In this document: piece by piece, positions 26,320 through 35,418 of the stretch
Position numbering within the stretch: position 1 is the first letter of the stretch
How the letters are laid out: each line of letters starts with the position of its first letter
Source: Methylococcaceae bacterium
GTDB lineage: Bacteria; Pseudomonadota; Gammaproteobacteria; Methylococcales; Methylomonadaceae
Assembly (NCBI GenBank): GCA_030626845.1
Contig: DAOUTG010000019.1
Span: forward strand, 1-35,750
DNA: 35,750 nt
Reading direction: 5' to 3'
Notes under the pieces: generated by a model
Told to the model about the DNA's origin: nothing
Seen by the model: the letters and a program-made list of their open reading frames with translations, nothing else
Databases searched by the model: none
Program-made: the position numbers and the translations under genes

Positions 26320-26895
26320 TTAAACCGATACGCCATAACTAGATGCTAAAGGCCCTAACCCGCCTGCAAAACCTTGTCCTACCGCTCTAAATTTCCAATC
26401 ATTACCATGACGATAAAGTTCACCAAAAATCATGGCTGTTTCGACGCTTGCATCTTCTGACAAATCATAACGTGCAATTTCGCTATTGTTAGAATCATTC
26501 AAAACTCGAACAAAGGCATTACTAACCTGACCAAAATTTTGATTACGCTTTTCAGCTTCATGAATCGTTACTGCCACTACAAATTTATCAACTTCACTAG
26601 GCACTTTAACCAAATCAACGGTAACCGCTTCATCATCTCCCTCACCTTCACCTGTTTGATTATCACCTAGGTGAATCACTGAACCGCATTCTGAGGTTTT
26701 ATTATTATAAAAAATAAAGCTGTTATCAGAGACAATTTTACCTTCTGCTTTCAATAAAAAACCAACAGCGTCTAGGTCAAAAGCTGCCCCATCGGTTGCG
26801 CGAGCATCCCAACCTAAACCAATTTTAATGTGGGTTAAGCCAGGTGCTTCTTTACTTAAATTTACATTTCCGCCTTTTGAAAGTGAAACTGCCAT
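26320..26895 (-). CDS. terD: TerD/TerE-family calcium-binding stress protein
   Basis: The 191-residue protein is a complete TerD domain: [11 protein letters not shown] at 5-15, G-L-G-W-D at 27-31, F-D-L-D-A (about 39-43) and the acidic stretch G-E-G-E-G-D-D-E (about 82-89) that helps bind Ca2+, then E-L-Y-R-H and [10 protein letters not shown] near the end. Family members take part in tellurite resistance and general stress responses, but the biochemical role is unclear. A TAGGAG Shine-Dalgarno 7 bases before the ATG fixes the start. It is isolated: no terA, B, C, Z or kinase genes adjoin it. Confidence 0.92.
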   Translation of the reverse strand: MAVSLSKGGNVNLSKEAPGLTHIKIGLGWDARATDGAAFDLDAVGFLLKAEGKIVSDNSFIFYNNKTSECGSVIHLGDNQTGEGEGDDEAVTVDLVKVPSEVDKFVVAVTIHEAEKRNQNFGQVSNAFVRVLNDSNNSEIARYDLSEDASVETAMIFGELYRHGNDWKFRAVGQGFAGGLGPLASSYGVSV

Positions 26896-27047
26896 TATTT
26901 TACTCCTAATTAATATTAATGATTATTGTGAAAGTGAACAAGTCATTGTTTACTTAAAAGCAATGATTCTACTTTTTTTTTAAAAAAAAAGCCACCTAAT
27001 CGATGATGAAAAGTTCAATACTTATCACAGATAATGAAGAAGATTAT

Positions 27048-27062
27048 GTGTTAAATTAACAC
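27048..27062. promoter_or_regulatory. Near-perfect 15-base palindrome before the protease gene
   Basis: GTGTTAA-A-TTAACAC is symmetrical and lies 25 bases before the preferred protease ATG (27088), ending just before a possible TTG start at 27064. It could be a repressor-type operator or an mRNA hairpin over the leader; neither is shown. No second copy was noticed. Confidence 0.4.
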
Positions 27063-27087
27063 TTTGAAAATATTACTTTTACTATTT

Positions 27088-28137
27088 ATGTTGAAAAAAT
27101 TCAATCTAATATTAGCCTATTTCTTACTCGGATTATTTTGTTTTAATCAAATAGTCAATGCAAATAGAATACCTAAAATAATAGGGGGTAGAGCATCAGA
27201 TACAGGTTCATGGCCTTGGATGGTTGCTTTAAGCTATAATACGTTACCTCAAAATAATGATACTTTTTGTGGTGCAACCTTAATTGCAAAAGATTGGGTA
27301 TTAACTGCCGCTCATTGTGTTATAGATCAAACTATTGACAGTATCTCTGTTGTTACTCCTAATCAGACGAATAATGAGTCATTATCAATTAAACAGATTA
27401 TTGTTCACCCCCAATATAATGAAGAGATATTTGAACATGATTTAGCTTTAATTGAATTAACTAAGGCATCTCAAATTGTCCCAATTACAATTCTCTCTCC
27501 TCACACCACTCAAGATGCGAGCGAAAAAGAAGCGATTGCTTTGGGATGGGGAACAGTATCTGCAACTAAAACTATTTATCCTGTTACTTTACAACAAGTT
27601 AATTTAACAATTGATAGTTTAGAAAAGTGTTCAAATTTTATGGGGGATATTACGGAAAATATGCTTTGTGCTAGTGATAAGAACTATGAAAAAGATACTT
27701 GTCAAGGGGATAGCGGGGGACCTTTGATTGTATTTGATACCGAAAGTAATTCTTGGCGGCAAGCGGGGGTTACCAGCTGGGGCTATGGTTGCGCACAAAC
27801 TAATAGTTATGGTGTTTATACACGCATTAAAAAGTATGCTAATTTTATTTCAACAATCATTTGTTCTAATAAAAAATATCGCACACTTTCATTGGGCTTA
27901 ACGGTTGAAGGTAATTTGGTTACCGCAACGTGGACATCTTTAGATGATCTATCTAATTATCGTTTAAATTACGCACTTTTTTCAAAACCTGAAATAATTT
28001 ATAGCCTTGATATGAATAAGTCGACTGAATTTTCAATTAACCTTCCTTCTGGAAGTGCTTATTTAGTTACAGTCAGTAGTTATGTTGATAATTGCTTGGG
28101 CGATTATTCAAATACAGGCACTTTTAATATTGAATAA
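27088..28137 (+). CDS. Secreted trypsin-like serine protease (S1A) with C-terminal FN3-like domain
   Basis: Numbering is from the ATG at 27088, chosen because M-L-K-K plus a hydrophobic run is a normal signal peptide; a TTG 24 bases earlier stays in frame but gives a doubled hydrophobic N-terminus, and neither start has a Shine-Dalgarno. The catalytic triad is H76 (T-A-A-H-C), D118 (E-H-D-L-A-L) and S209 (G-D-S-G-G-P). D203, six residues before the Ser, is the trypsin-type specificity residue, predicting cleavage after Lys/Arg. The mature enzyme would begin I31-I-G-G after K30, so it looks like a zymogen activated by cutting. Disulfide-type cysteine pairs are present. About 85 residues beyond the protease (about 264-349) form an immunoglobulin/FN3-like beta domain. 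Bacterial S1A enzymes occur in predators and aquatic bacteria. The target is unknown. Confidence 0.93.
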   Translation: MLKKFNLILAYFLLGLFCFNQIVNANRIPKIIGGRASDTGSWPWMVALSYNTLPQNNDTFCGATLIAKDWVLTAAHCVIDQTIDSISVVTPNQTNNESLSIKQIIVHPQYNEEIFEHDLALIELTKASQIVPITILSPHTTQDASEKEAIALGWGTVSATKTIYPVTLQQVNLTIDSLEKCSNFMGDITENMLCASDKNYEKDTCQGDSGGPLIVFDTESNSWRQAGVTSWGYGCAQTNSYGVYTRIKKYANFISTIICSNKKYRTLSLGLTVEGNLVTATWTSLDDLSNYRLNYALFSKPEIIYSLDMNKSTEFSINLPSGSAYLVTVSSYVDNCLGDYSNTGTFNIE

Positions 28138-28363
28138 CGGTGACTTAGAAAATATGATGACTACACCCCTTTTTTTTGTTTATTTTTCATATAAATAGGT
28201 GCGTAATAATTTGCAAACGTATCAGTGGCAAACCTTAAACTAAGATTGGGGTAAAAAAATAATATAATGGCAATACACAATACCCATTCTATTTGTCGGT
28301 TATTTGTTATTTATCTTTATTACCAAACTTTAACGTTAAATTTAAGATCATTTAGATTATTTT

Positions 28364-29125
28364 ATGACTCCCTCTATTTTTTTAATATTTATACTATTAT
28401 TGTTAAACAGTTTTGATAGTGGTGCTAATTTACGCGCCCCTAAGAATATCTCTCGTCATCCCTCTTCGACACTATACCCCTTAACCCGTCATGCTAAAGT
28501 GCTACGAGAACAAATGAATATTGAATGTGACTGGGCGTTCTGCGAAGTTTCAGTTAAATACTTGATTGAAGCTCAACAAGATATTTCAGCTTTTGCGGAT
28601 TTTATATTGCCTAAAAAAACAAAGGTTTCGGTCAAGGTTGGAAAAAATGCGGTTGCCGTACAAAAAAAAGCGATCCCTTATGGAAAAGATCCACTTTTTA
28701 AAGCCTCATTCCCTTTTATAGTCGCAAAAGGTCAACATGAAATCTTAATTAACTATCGTCAATCACTTTCTCAACAAGAAGTAGGCTATGGGTATTTTTC
28801 TAAAGGCTATTTTATAGGTGTGTTTCAATATGAACTCTGGCCATTAAATGAATGGCAAGTTGCTCCAGATTTTAATTTAGATTTAATCATTAAATTAAAA
28901 GCAGAACTATTAGGTAATTGGTGGGATCGTTTATTTAATCAGGCAAGTATTTATTGTTTTACCACGACCTTTAATCGCTGTGATGATGAACAAAACATCG
29001 TTAATGAAAAATGTAAAACCGTAACACCCCTTAAGTCTTTGGAAAAAAATAATCCCTCAATAGTTAAAATAAATATGGACGCTCCCCTTCCTGATCGTTT
29101 ATTTTGTAAAATCAGTCCTGAATAA
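28364..29125 (+). CDS. Secreted cysteine-containing protein of unknown function
   Basis: I do not recognise a family. The 253-residue product has a signal peptide (about 1-21, cut near S-G-A) and a mostly beta-rich body with a Y-G-Y-F-S-K-G-Y-F-I-G-V-F segment near 145-157. Six cysteines occur as E-C-D-W-A-F-C near 55-60, Y-C and R-C-D near 198-206, then K-C and F-C toward the end, suggesting periplasmic disulfides. A region near 60-125 resembles an immunoglobulin-like strand order (V-S-V-K-Y-L-I-E, then a K-K-T-K-V-S-V-K-V strand), but I would not assign a domain. It follows the protease on the same strand after 226 bases; shared regulation is possible but unsupported. Confidence 0.65.
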   Translation: MTPSIFLIFILLLLNSFDSGANLRAPKNISRHPSSTLYPLTRHAKVLREQMNIECDWAFCEVSVKYLIEAQQDISAFADFILPKKTKVSVKVGKNAVAVQKKAIPYGKDPLFKASFPFIVAKGQHEILINYRQSLSQQEVGYGYFSKGYFIGVFQYELWPLNEWQVAPDFNLDLIIKLKAELLGNWWDRLFNQASIYCFTTTFNRCDDEQNIVNEKCKTVTPLKSLEKNNPSIVKINMDAPLPDRLFCKISPE

Positions 29126-29138
29126 AAAATAAATCCTT

Positions 29139-29249
29139 AGCTCGTAGGATGGGTAGAGCGATAGCGAAACCCATCAAAGCGATGGAATAAAATGATGGGT
29201 TTCGTTCCATTTCACTATCGCTCATTACACTCTACCCATCCTACGAGCT
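29139..29249. repeat. Long two-arm hairpin repeat downstream of the secreted protein gene
   Basis: The outer arms AGCTCGTAGGATGGGTAGAG (29139-29158) and their exact inverse (29230-29249) pair over 20 bp. Inside, CGAAACCCATCA pairs with TGATGGGTTTCG and GAGCGATAG with CTATCGCTC, giving a long cruciform interrupted by bulges. The G-T-A-G-G-A-T-G-G-G-T-A-G-A-G motif is of a type seen widely as a dispersed repeat in proteobacteria. It sits 14 bases past the gene's stop and could act as a terminator between it and the convergent cpdA gene. Confidence 0.8.
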
Positions 29250-29325
29250 TGCAACTATACCATAGCTTTTTACATAATTATATGAAAAATATAACCTATA
29301 ACTTACCCATAAAATAAAAAATAGT

Positions 29326-30132
29326 TTAAGAATAACCACTACGACAATTATTTAATTCATCCTGTTTTCCTGATAATCTATGAACTTGGGTTTTAAATGT
29401 TCCATCAGGAAACAGTTGTAAAATTCGGTAGCCGGGATTTATAGAATCTAACGTAAAATTTCGACAATTCGGTTTAAATTGAAAACAGGTTGCAGGCGTG
29501 GTTAACATTTCAATCCCTTGATGCTGAGTTTCGATAACTTGGTGAACATGACCCGTTACAATTAATTTAACTTCTGGGTAGGGAATTAAACAATCAAACA
29601 ATTCCGCACTATTTTCAATTAACATCGTATCCAGCCATTCGCTATTAGAAGGCAAGCAATGATGATGAACTGATAGCATTACATAAGGTTTTTTATTTAA
29701 TCTAAGCGTTGTTTTTAAAAAACCTAATTCTTCAGGCGTTAAATTTCCCCCTGGATCATTAGGTTTTTTGCTATTGAGACAAATGAGTTGCCAATTATCT
29801 AATGTTATTTGCTTATCACAACTAATTAAATCTTTATTTAATAACCAAGTCATTAATGAATAATCATCATGATTCCCTGGCAAACAAACCGTTTTTGTTT
29901 GATAGTCAGAAAATATTTTATGAATACGCTGATAACTAGCAATACAAGGTTGTTGTGCTAAATCTCCTGATGCAAGTATTAAATCAAATTGTTGATAGCG
30001 TTCAAAAGCGTCAATCAGTATTTTTTTAAAATAATACTCAGTATTAACCCCTAATAAAGTATCTTCTATGTTAGGTAAAATATGTAAATCAGAGACTTGT
30101 AAAATGCAAATAGGTTGATTTTTAGTATTCAT
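29326..30132 (-). CDS. cpdA: Metallophosphoesterase, CpdA-like 3',5'-cyclic-AMP phosphodiesterase
   Basis: The 268-residue protein has the full dimetal site: D15-x-H17, G-D57-L, G-N87-H88-D-D, the H-H-H cluster around residues 157-159, and G-H-V-H near 193-196. This matches CpdA, which hydrolyses cAMP and so tunes CRP signalling; related metallophosphoesterases with other phosphodiester substrates are the alternative. The catalytic residues are all intact. It starts 2 bases after argA ends, on the same strand, so they are one operon. The argA-cpdA link is not an obvious pathway. Confidence 0.86.
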   Translation of the reverse strand: MNTKNQPICILQVSDLHILPNIEDTLLGVNTEYYFKKILIDAFERYQQFDLILASGDLAQQPCIASYQRIHKIFSDYQTKTVCLPGNHDDYSLMTWLLNKDLISCDKQITLDNWQLICLNSKKPNDPGGNLTPEELGFLKTTLRLNKKPYVMLSVHHHCLPSNSEWLDTMLIENSAELFDCLIPYPEVKLIVTGHVHQVIETQHQGIEMLTTPATCFQFKPNCRNFTLDSINPGYRILQLFPDGTFKTQVHRLSGKQDELNNCRSGYS

Positions 30133-30134
30133 AA

Positions 30135-31451
30135 TTAAAGCGAAATATCTTTATAAAGAATTTTTGAGTTTCTATCAGAATTATAATGAGACTTTAAAGA
30201 AACTGGCAATGATTGTTTATCAGAAATGTGAAATCCACGTTCTAAAAACCAATGACTTGTTTGTGTTGATAAAACCCATAATTTTTTTATCTCCTGCTGT
30301 TTGGCTTTAATCAATAAATAGTCGAACAAACGTTTTCCTCGTGCTTGGTGTTGATAATCAGGGTGAACAGCAAGACAACTCATCACAGCTTGAGAACTTT
30401 CTTTTAATAAATGAAACGCGGTACAGGCAACAATTAACCCATCTCGTTCAATAACACTGTAATCACTAATTTCCATTTCTAATTTTTCTCGTGAACGTCT
30501 AATAAGTTTGCCCTGTTTTTCCAAAGGGCTAATCAATTCAACAATGCCACCGATGTCATTTAGGTTGGCATCACGCAGGGTTTCAAATGTTGCAGCACTA
30601 ATTAATGTTCCTATGCCATCTCGAGTAAAAAGTTCTAGCAATAATGCGCCTTCTTGCTGTCGATTAATTAAATGCACTCGATTAACACCTTGTTGACAAC
30701 TTTGTATTGCCACTTTTATAATTCGGTAAATATCAGCATTAATATTTTCATATTGTTTTAGAAAATTTTGGGCTTCAATTGTCGTCATTTGTTGAATTAT
30801 TTTTTTAGTTTTAGGAGAAATACAATCTTCTTCAGTCAATAAAACTAATTTTTCAGCCGACAAAGCACAGGCAACTTCCATCGCCACTTGTTCTGTCACT
30901 AAATTAAAAATTTCACCACTCGGTGAATAACCAACAGGTGAAATTAACACGACATTATTTTGATCAAGTTGTTGGTGAATAGCACTATGATCTACGCGCC
31001 TAACAACCCCTGTATAACAATAATCAGTCCCCTCAATAACCCCTAAAGGTTTAGCAACTACAAAATTTCCAGAGGCCACCTTAATTTTAGCCCCAGCCAT
31101 AGGGGAATTAGGCAACCCCATTGATAATAACGCTTCAATTTCAATTTTGACTGTTCCTGCGGCTTCTTTAACACAATCTAAACAGGCTTTATCGGTAATG
31201 CGTAAATTATTTTTAAACTTGGGTACAATAGCTTGTTGAGCTAATCGTGAATCAATTTGTGGACGTATTCCATGCACTAACACGAGACGAATCCCTAGAC
31301 TCCTCAATAAAGCGACATCATGGATTAAACTAGAAACATCATCAGCAATCATCTCTCCCCCAAAACAAATAACAAAAGTTCGGTTCCGATGGGCGTGAAT
31401 ATAGGGGGCTGAATTTCTAAACCAGTCAACAAAGTTATAGGATTTTTGCAT
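30135..31451 (-). CDS. argA: N-acetylglutamate synthase (amino-acid N-acetyltransferase)
   Basis: The 438-residue protein matches the classical two-domain ArgA (E. coli 443): an amino-acid-kinase domain (about 1-285) with V-H-G near 59-61 and V-G-Y-S-P-S-G-E-I (about 203-211), then a GNAT acetyltransferase domain (about 290-438) with the acetyl-CoA loop Q-A-R-G-K-R and C-L-A-V-H-P-D-Y before it. It acetylates glutamate as the first step of arginine synthesis and is typically feedback-inhibited by arginine through the kinase-like domain. No clear ArgR box is visible upstream, and there is no strong Shine-Dalgarno. It is divergent from the AIM24-like gene. Confidence 0.96.
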   Translation of the reverse strand: MQKSYNFVDWFRNSAPYIHAHRNRTFVICFGGEMIADDVSSLIHDVALLRSLGIRLVLVHGIRPQIDSRLAQQAIVPKFKNNLRITDKACLDCVKEAAGTVKIEIEALLSMGLPNSPMAGAKIKVASGNFVVAKPLGVIEGTDYCYTGVVRRVDHSAIHQQLDQNNVVLISPVGYSPSGEIFNLVTEQVAMEVACALSAEKLVLLTEEDCISPKTKKIIQQMTTIEAQNFLKQYENINADIYRIIKVAIQSCQQGVNRVHLINRQQEGALLLELFTRDGIGTLISAATFETLRDANLNDIGGIVELISPLEKQGKLIRRSREKLEMEISDYSVIERDGLIVACTAFHLLKESSQAVMSCLAVHPDYQHQARGKRLFDYLLIKAKQQEIKKLWVLSTQTSHWFLERGFHISDKQSLPVSLKSHYNSDRNSKILYKDISL

Positions 31452-31599
31452 AGAAAATAATGAATGTTTAAATGAAGAATTAAGTATAAAATTTGGGGTT
31501 CAGAAATTATTAAAGACAGTTGACGATTTTTTAAAATATAATGCGTTTATTGTCTCCCGATTTATATTTTATTATTATACAACCAAGGCAAGGTGAGAA

Positions 31600-32421
31600 A
31601 TGAGTGACGTTGATCCATTTGAAGTTGTAGAAGTTGAAAAAGTTCCAGGGGCAACCTTTGAAGTGGTGCAGTATAAGTCTTTAAAAGGTTCAAGCGACTT
31701 AAATACCGCTGAGAAAGTTTTTTTTGCTAATCAAGCCAACATTCATTTAAAAATGATTCGGATTAAGCTTGATAACAGTGAAACTTTAATAGAACCTGGG
31801 GCATTATATTTTATGAAAGGAAATTTGCAACTAGAATCAACTACCCAAGGTATTAGTAAAGGTTTAATGCGTAAATTTATTACAGGCGAAACCTTATTTC
31901 AATCCCGTATTAAAGGGACGGGCGAAATTTATTTAGAGCCTAGTTTTGGACATTATTTGTTATTTAATATTGATGATGAGGCCTTAATTGTTGATAAAGG
32001 GGCGTTTTATTGTGCATCAGCCAAGTTAGATGTCAGTGCTAAGTTACAAGGCAATATATCTAGTGCATTATTTGGCGGTGAAGGTTTTTTTCAAACCCAA
32101 ATAAAAGGGACAGGCATTGTCGTCTTAGTCTCTCCCGTTCCTATTGAAGAATTACTGGTATACGAATTAAAAGCCAATGAAAAGTTGTCTGTTGATGGTA
32201 ATTTTGCTTTTGTTAGAACAGGTGGTATTAAATTTCATGCCGAAAAATCAGGAAAAACTTTATTTCAATCAGTCACCAGTGGCGAAGGGTTATTACAAAC
32301 TTTTACAGGCCCTGGTGTTGTCTGGATTGCCCCGACAGAGGGTGTTTATGAACGTATCAAAATGTCAGGAGGTATTGCTAATTTAAGTGGAACACAAGGG
32401 AGTATGGGAACAAAAACTTAA
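31600..32421 (+). CDS. TIGR00266/AIM24-like protein
   Basis: The 273-residue protein is a cytoplasmic, all-beta protein of the AIM24 family. It has three internally related beta segments, each ending with a G-x-G-x-(I/V/L)-(Y/V/L)-(L/T) strand: K-G-T-G-E-I-Y-L, K-G-T-G-I-V-V-L and E-G-L-L-Q-T-F, all preceded by a T-L-F-Q-(S/T)-type strand. It has no signal, TM or catalytic motif. The family has no defined biochemical role. An AAGGTGAG Shine-Dalgarno sits 5 bases before the ATG. It is followed 52 bases later by tldD on the same strand, so co-transcription with the TldD/E pair is possible. Confidence 0.82.
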   Translation: MSDVDPFEVVEVEKVPGATFEVVQYKSLKGSSDLNTAEKVFFANQANIHLKMIRIKLDNSETLIEPGALYFMKGNLQLESTTQGISKGLMRKFITGETLFQSRIKGTGEIYLEPSFGHYLLFNIDDEALIVDKGAFYCASAKLDVSAKLQGNISSALFGGEGFFQTQIKGTGIVVLVSPVPIEELLVYELKANEKLSVDGNFAFVRTGGIKFHAEKSGKTLFQSVTSGEGLLQTFTGPGVVWIAPTEGVYERIKMSGGIANLSGTQGSMGTKT

Positions 32422-32473
32422 AACAACTAAAGATAAAAAACTATTTTAATTATAAATTGAATGCAAATAACTT

Positions 32474-33919
32474 ATGCCCACTGATATTTTAGACCTTAGT
32501 AAAGCCGCCATTCTTGCACCGAGTGGATTACAGTCACAACAAATAGATCAAGTCATGAATCAACTTTTATCGGCAAAAGTCGATATTGCTGATATTTATT
32601 TCCAGTCCAGTCATCATGAATCATGGGTTTTAGAATCAGGTATTATTAAAGAAGGGAGTTATAATATAGAGCAAGGCGCAGGGGTTAGAGCGGTTTGTGG
32701 CGATAAAACAGGTTTTGCTTATAGTGATCGTATTGAATTACCCACTCTCTTAGAGGCTGCCAACAATGTTAAAGCGATTGTTAGACAAGGACAAAATAGC
32801 CAAGTTGCACTAAAAGCACCTGTTGCTTGGAAGCCCTATTATTCTAATGCAAACCCATTAAAGTCATTTTCTGACCAACAAAAAGTTGATTTATTACGCC
32901 AAGTTGATAGCGAAACTCGAAAATTAGATTCAAGGATAGAAGAAGTTATTATCAGCCTTGGAGGGGTTCATGAACATGTATTAATTGCCAATCAAGATGG
33001 CTCATTAATTGCTGATATTCGACCCTTAGTAAGAATGAATGTGACCGTAATTATTGAAGACAAAGGTCGTCGTGAACAAGGAAGTATGGGGGGAGGCTCT
33101 CGTACTGATTACCATTATTTTATTAATGAAGAAACCGCCTTAACTTATGGTAAAGAAGCACTCAGACAAGCTTTAATTAATTTAGAAGCCATTGATGCCC
33201 CCGCAGGTACAATGACTGTTGTTTTAGGTGCAGGATGGCCGGGTATTTTATTACATGAAGCGATTGGTCATGGTTTAGAAGGCGATTTTAATCGTAAAGG
33301 AACGTCTGCTTTTAGCGGTAAAATCGGTGAACGTGTTGCTTCTAATTTATGTACGGTGGTTGATGATGGTACATTAGCGAATCGCCGAGGTTCATTGAGT
33401 CTTGATGATGAAGGCACAATCACTGAAAAAACCATTTTAATAGAAAAAGGGATTCTCAAAAGTTATATGCAGGACAAATTAAATGCGCGCTTGATGAAAG
33501 ACGTATTAACAGGGAATGGTCGGCGTGAATCTTATGCCCATTTACCCATGCCAAGAATGACCAATACTTATATGCTTGCGGGGGAACATCATCCTGACGA
33601 AATTATTCAATCGGTTAAAAAAGGGATTTATGCTAAAAATTTTGGCGGCGGACAAGTGGATATTACTTCAGGAAAATTTGTATTTTCAACCACCGAAGCT
33701 TATTTAATTGAAAATGGAAAAATTACGCGTCCTGTTAAAGGGGCAACTTTAATCGGTAATGGCCCCGATGTATTAACCAAAGTTTCAATGGTTGGTAATA
33801 ATTTAGAGCTTGATAGTGGCGTTGGAACGTGTGGAAAAGAAGGACAAAGTGTTCCTGTTGGTGTCGGGCAACCCACCTTAAAAATTGATAGCTTAACTGT
33901 AGGTGGGACAAGTGTTTAA
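32474..33919 (+). CDS. tldD: Metalloprotease TldD
   Basis: The 481-residue protein carries the zinc motif H261-E262-A-I-G-H266 followed by G-L-E-G-D, and is otherwise collinear with TldD (E. coli 481). Together with TldE/PmbA it forms a heterodimeric protease that trims small unfolded peptides and matures some peptide antibiotics. The E-A-I-x-x-S/V region and the C-terminal block with G-N-G-P are intact. The partner gene pmbA follows, separated by 105 bases with two small hairpins, so co-transcription is probable. No obvious Shine-Dalgarno precedes the ATG. Confidence 0.97.
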   Translation: MPTDILDLSKAAILAPSGLQSQQIDQVMNQLLSAKVDIADIYFQSSHHESWVLESGIIKEGSYNIEQGAGVRAVCGDKTGFAYSDRIELPTLLEAANNVKAIVRQGQNSQVALKAPVAWKPYYSNANPLKSFSDQQKVDLLRQVDSETRKLDSRIEEVIISLGGVHEHVLIANQDGSLIADIRPLVRMNVTVIIEDKGRREQGSMGGGSRTDYHYFINEETALTYGKEALRQALINLEAIDAPAGTMTVVLGAGWPGILLHEAIGHGLEGDFNRKGTSAFSGKIGERVASNLCTVVDDGTLANRRGSLSLDDEGTITEKTILIEKGILKSYMQDKLNARLMKDVLTGNGRRESYAHLPMPRMTNTYMLAGEHHPDEIIQSVKKGIYAKNFGGGQVDITSGKFVFSTTEAYLIENGKITRPVKGATLIGNGPDVLTKVSMVGNNLELDSGVGTCGKEGQSVPVGVGQPTLKIDSLTVGGTSV

Positions 33920-33941
33920 GACATTAATTACCTAAATAAAA

Positions 33942-33983
33942 CTTGCTTGCTACGCAAGGGGCAGTAGCTGTTTTGCAAGCTAC
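33942..33983. repeat. Two small hairpins between tldD and pmbA
   Basis: CTTGC (33942-33946) pairs with GCAAG (33954-33958), and GTAGCT (33964-33969) pairs with AGCTAC (33978-33983) around GTTTTGCA. The text TACGCAAGGGGCAGTAGCTG looks like a decayed dispersed repeat rather than coding sequence. It splits the tldD and pmbA transcripts' reading frames and might reduce or attenuate read-through; no T tract follows. Confidence 0.5.
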
Positions 33984-34024
33984 AGCTAATAATCTCAATA
34001 GTTAACGATAAAGGACAGGGTATT

Positions 34025-35359
34025 TTGAAAACTTCAGATCAAATTGAAATAGAATCACTAAAAAATCGCGTTCAAGACGCATTGAATGAAGCTAAAAAAC
34101 AAGGTGCAACCGCAGCGGAAGTAGGATTAAGTACCAGCAATGGACTTTCAGTCAGTGCGCGTTTAGGGGACGTTGAAACCATAGAACATGATGGTAGTCA
34201 AGGACTCGGGTTGACGGTTTATTTTGGTCAACGCAAAGGGTCTGCAAGTAGTACTGATTTATCAGGGAAATCTATTTGTGAAACGGTTAATGCAGCCTGT
34301 AGTATTGCCAAATTTTCTAGTGAAGATGAATTTTCAGGATTACCTGACCCTAAATTACTTGCCACTGAATTTCCTGATTTAGAATTGAATCACCCGTGGG
34401 CATTAAAAGCTGAACAAGCGATTGAACTAGCAATTGAATGTGAAGACGCTGCACGGGGTTTTCATCCAGAAATTACTAATTCAGAGGGTGCAAGTGTTAA
34501 TAGTCATCAAGGGATTAAAATATTTGGTAATAGTTTAGGGTTTTTACAAGGTCAACAAGCAACTAGCCATTCCATAAGCTGTTCTGTGATTGCCCAGCGG
34601 GGTGATGATATGCAGACTAATTATTGGTACAGTGTGGTTCGTGATCCTAATGCTTTAGAAAATGGGGTAAGTATTGGTAAAAAAGCAGCGGAACGGGCGT
34701 TAAAACGTCTAGGCAGTCGTCCTCTAACAACACGCACGGCCTCTGTTTTATACAGTCCTGAAATGGCATCAGGTTTACTTAGTTCATTAATGGGGGCGAT
34801 TAGTGGGGGTAGTTTATATAGGAAATCAACTTTTTTATTGGATTGTTTAGACACACAAATTTTCCCTGATTTCATTCATATCCATGAACAACCCTATTTA
34901 AAAAATGCTTTAGGCAGTAGTGCATTCGACGCAGAAGGGGTCGCAACAAAAAGCCGTGATATTATTACTGAAGGCATTTTAAAAAGTTATGTTTTAAGCA
35001 ATTATTCTGCTAAAAAACTAGGATTACAAACCACAGGTAATGCAGGAGGCGTTCGTAATTTAAGCATTGATTCGGGCAGGGATAATTTTGAAGAAATGTT
35101 AAAAAAATTAGATACGGGGTTATTGGTAACAGAATTAATGGGGCAAGGAGTTAATCGAATGACAGGCGATTATTCACGAGGAGCGGCTGGGTTTTGGGTT
35201 GAAAAAGGTAAAATTTTATATCCCGTAGAAGGCATCACGATTGCGGCTAATCTTAAAGATATGTTTAAAAACTTAGTGGCAGTAGGAAATGATGTCGATA
35301 GGCGCGGTAATATTCGCACAGGCTCAATATTAATTGAAGAAATGTCGATAGCGGCGTAA
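34025..35359 (+). CDS. pmbA: TldE/PmbA, partner subunit of TldD
   Basis: The 444-residue protein matches PmbA/TldE along its length. Its N-terminal half has the Tld fold (S-x-x-E-x-D-G-S-Q-G-L-G-L-T-V near 50-70). As expected it lacks the H-E-x3-H motif, which TldD supplies. I place the start at a TTG because AAGGA lies about 9 bases before it and this start gives the usual N-terminus (M-K-T-S-D-Q); no ATG serves. A rare start could lower its dose against TldD. The S-x-G-x-x-x-Y-R-K and G-A-A-G-F-W-V-E motifs near the C-terminus are intact. A MITE-like repeat follows 60 bases after the stop. Confidence 0.95.
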   Translation: MKTSDQIEIESLKNRVQDALNEAKKQGATAAEVGLSTSNGLSVSARLGDVETIEHDGSQGLGLTVYFGQRKGSASSTDLSGKSICETVNAACSIAKFSSEDEFSGLPDPKLLATEFPDLELNHPWALKAEQAIELAIECEDAARGFHPEITNSEGASVNSHQGIKIFGNSLGFLQGQQATSHSISCSVIAQRGDDMQTNYWYSVVRDPNALENGVSIGKKAAERALKRLGSRPLTTRTASVLYSPEMASGLLSSLMGAISGGSLYRKSTFLLDCLDTQIFPDFIHIHEQPYLKNALGSSAFDAEGVATKSRDIITEGILKSYVLSNYSAKKLGLQTTGNAGGVRNLSIDSGRDNFEEMLKKLDTGLLVTELMGQGVNRMTGDYSRGAAGFWVEKGKILYPVEGITIAANLKDMFKNLVAVGNDVDRRGNIRTGSILIEEMSIAA

Positions 35360-35418
35360 AAGTTTAATTACGAAAAATGGCGATCAATCTTAAGATGGGC
35401 TGGATATAAATAAATCCT

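Noticed and set aside
26320-26895. Tellurite-resistance (ter) operon
   Set aside because: Only one TerD-family gene is present; no terZABC or associated genes adjoin it.
26913-26941. Sigma-70-like promoter for terD (TTGTTC, 17 bases, TAATAT on the minus strand)
   Set aside because: The implied transcript start would fall inside the Shine-Dalgarno, so the match is probably chance in AT-rich DNA.
32422-34024. Peptide-antibiotic precursor gene near tldD/pmbA
   Set aside because: TldD/E can mature microcins, but the gaps (52 and 105 bases) hold no precursor-like small ORF, and the pair is a housekeeping pair in gammaproteobacteria.
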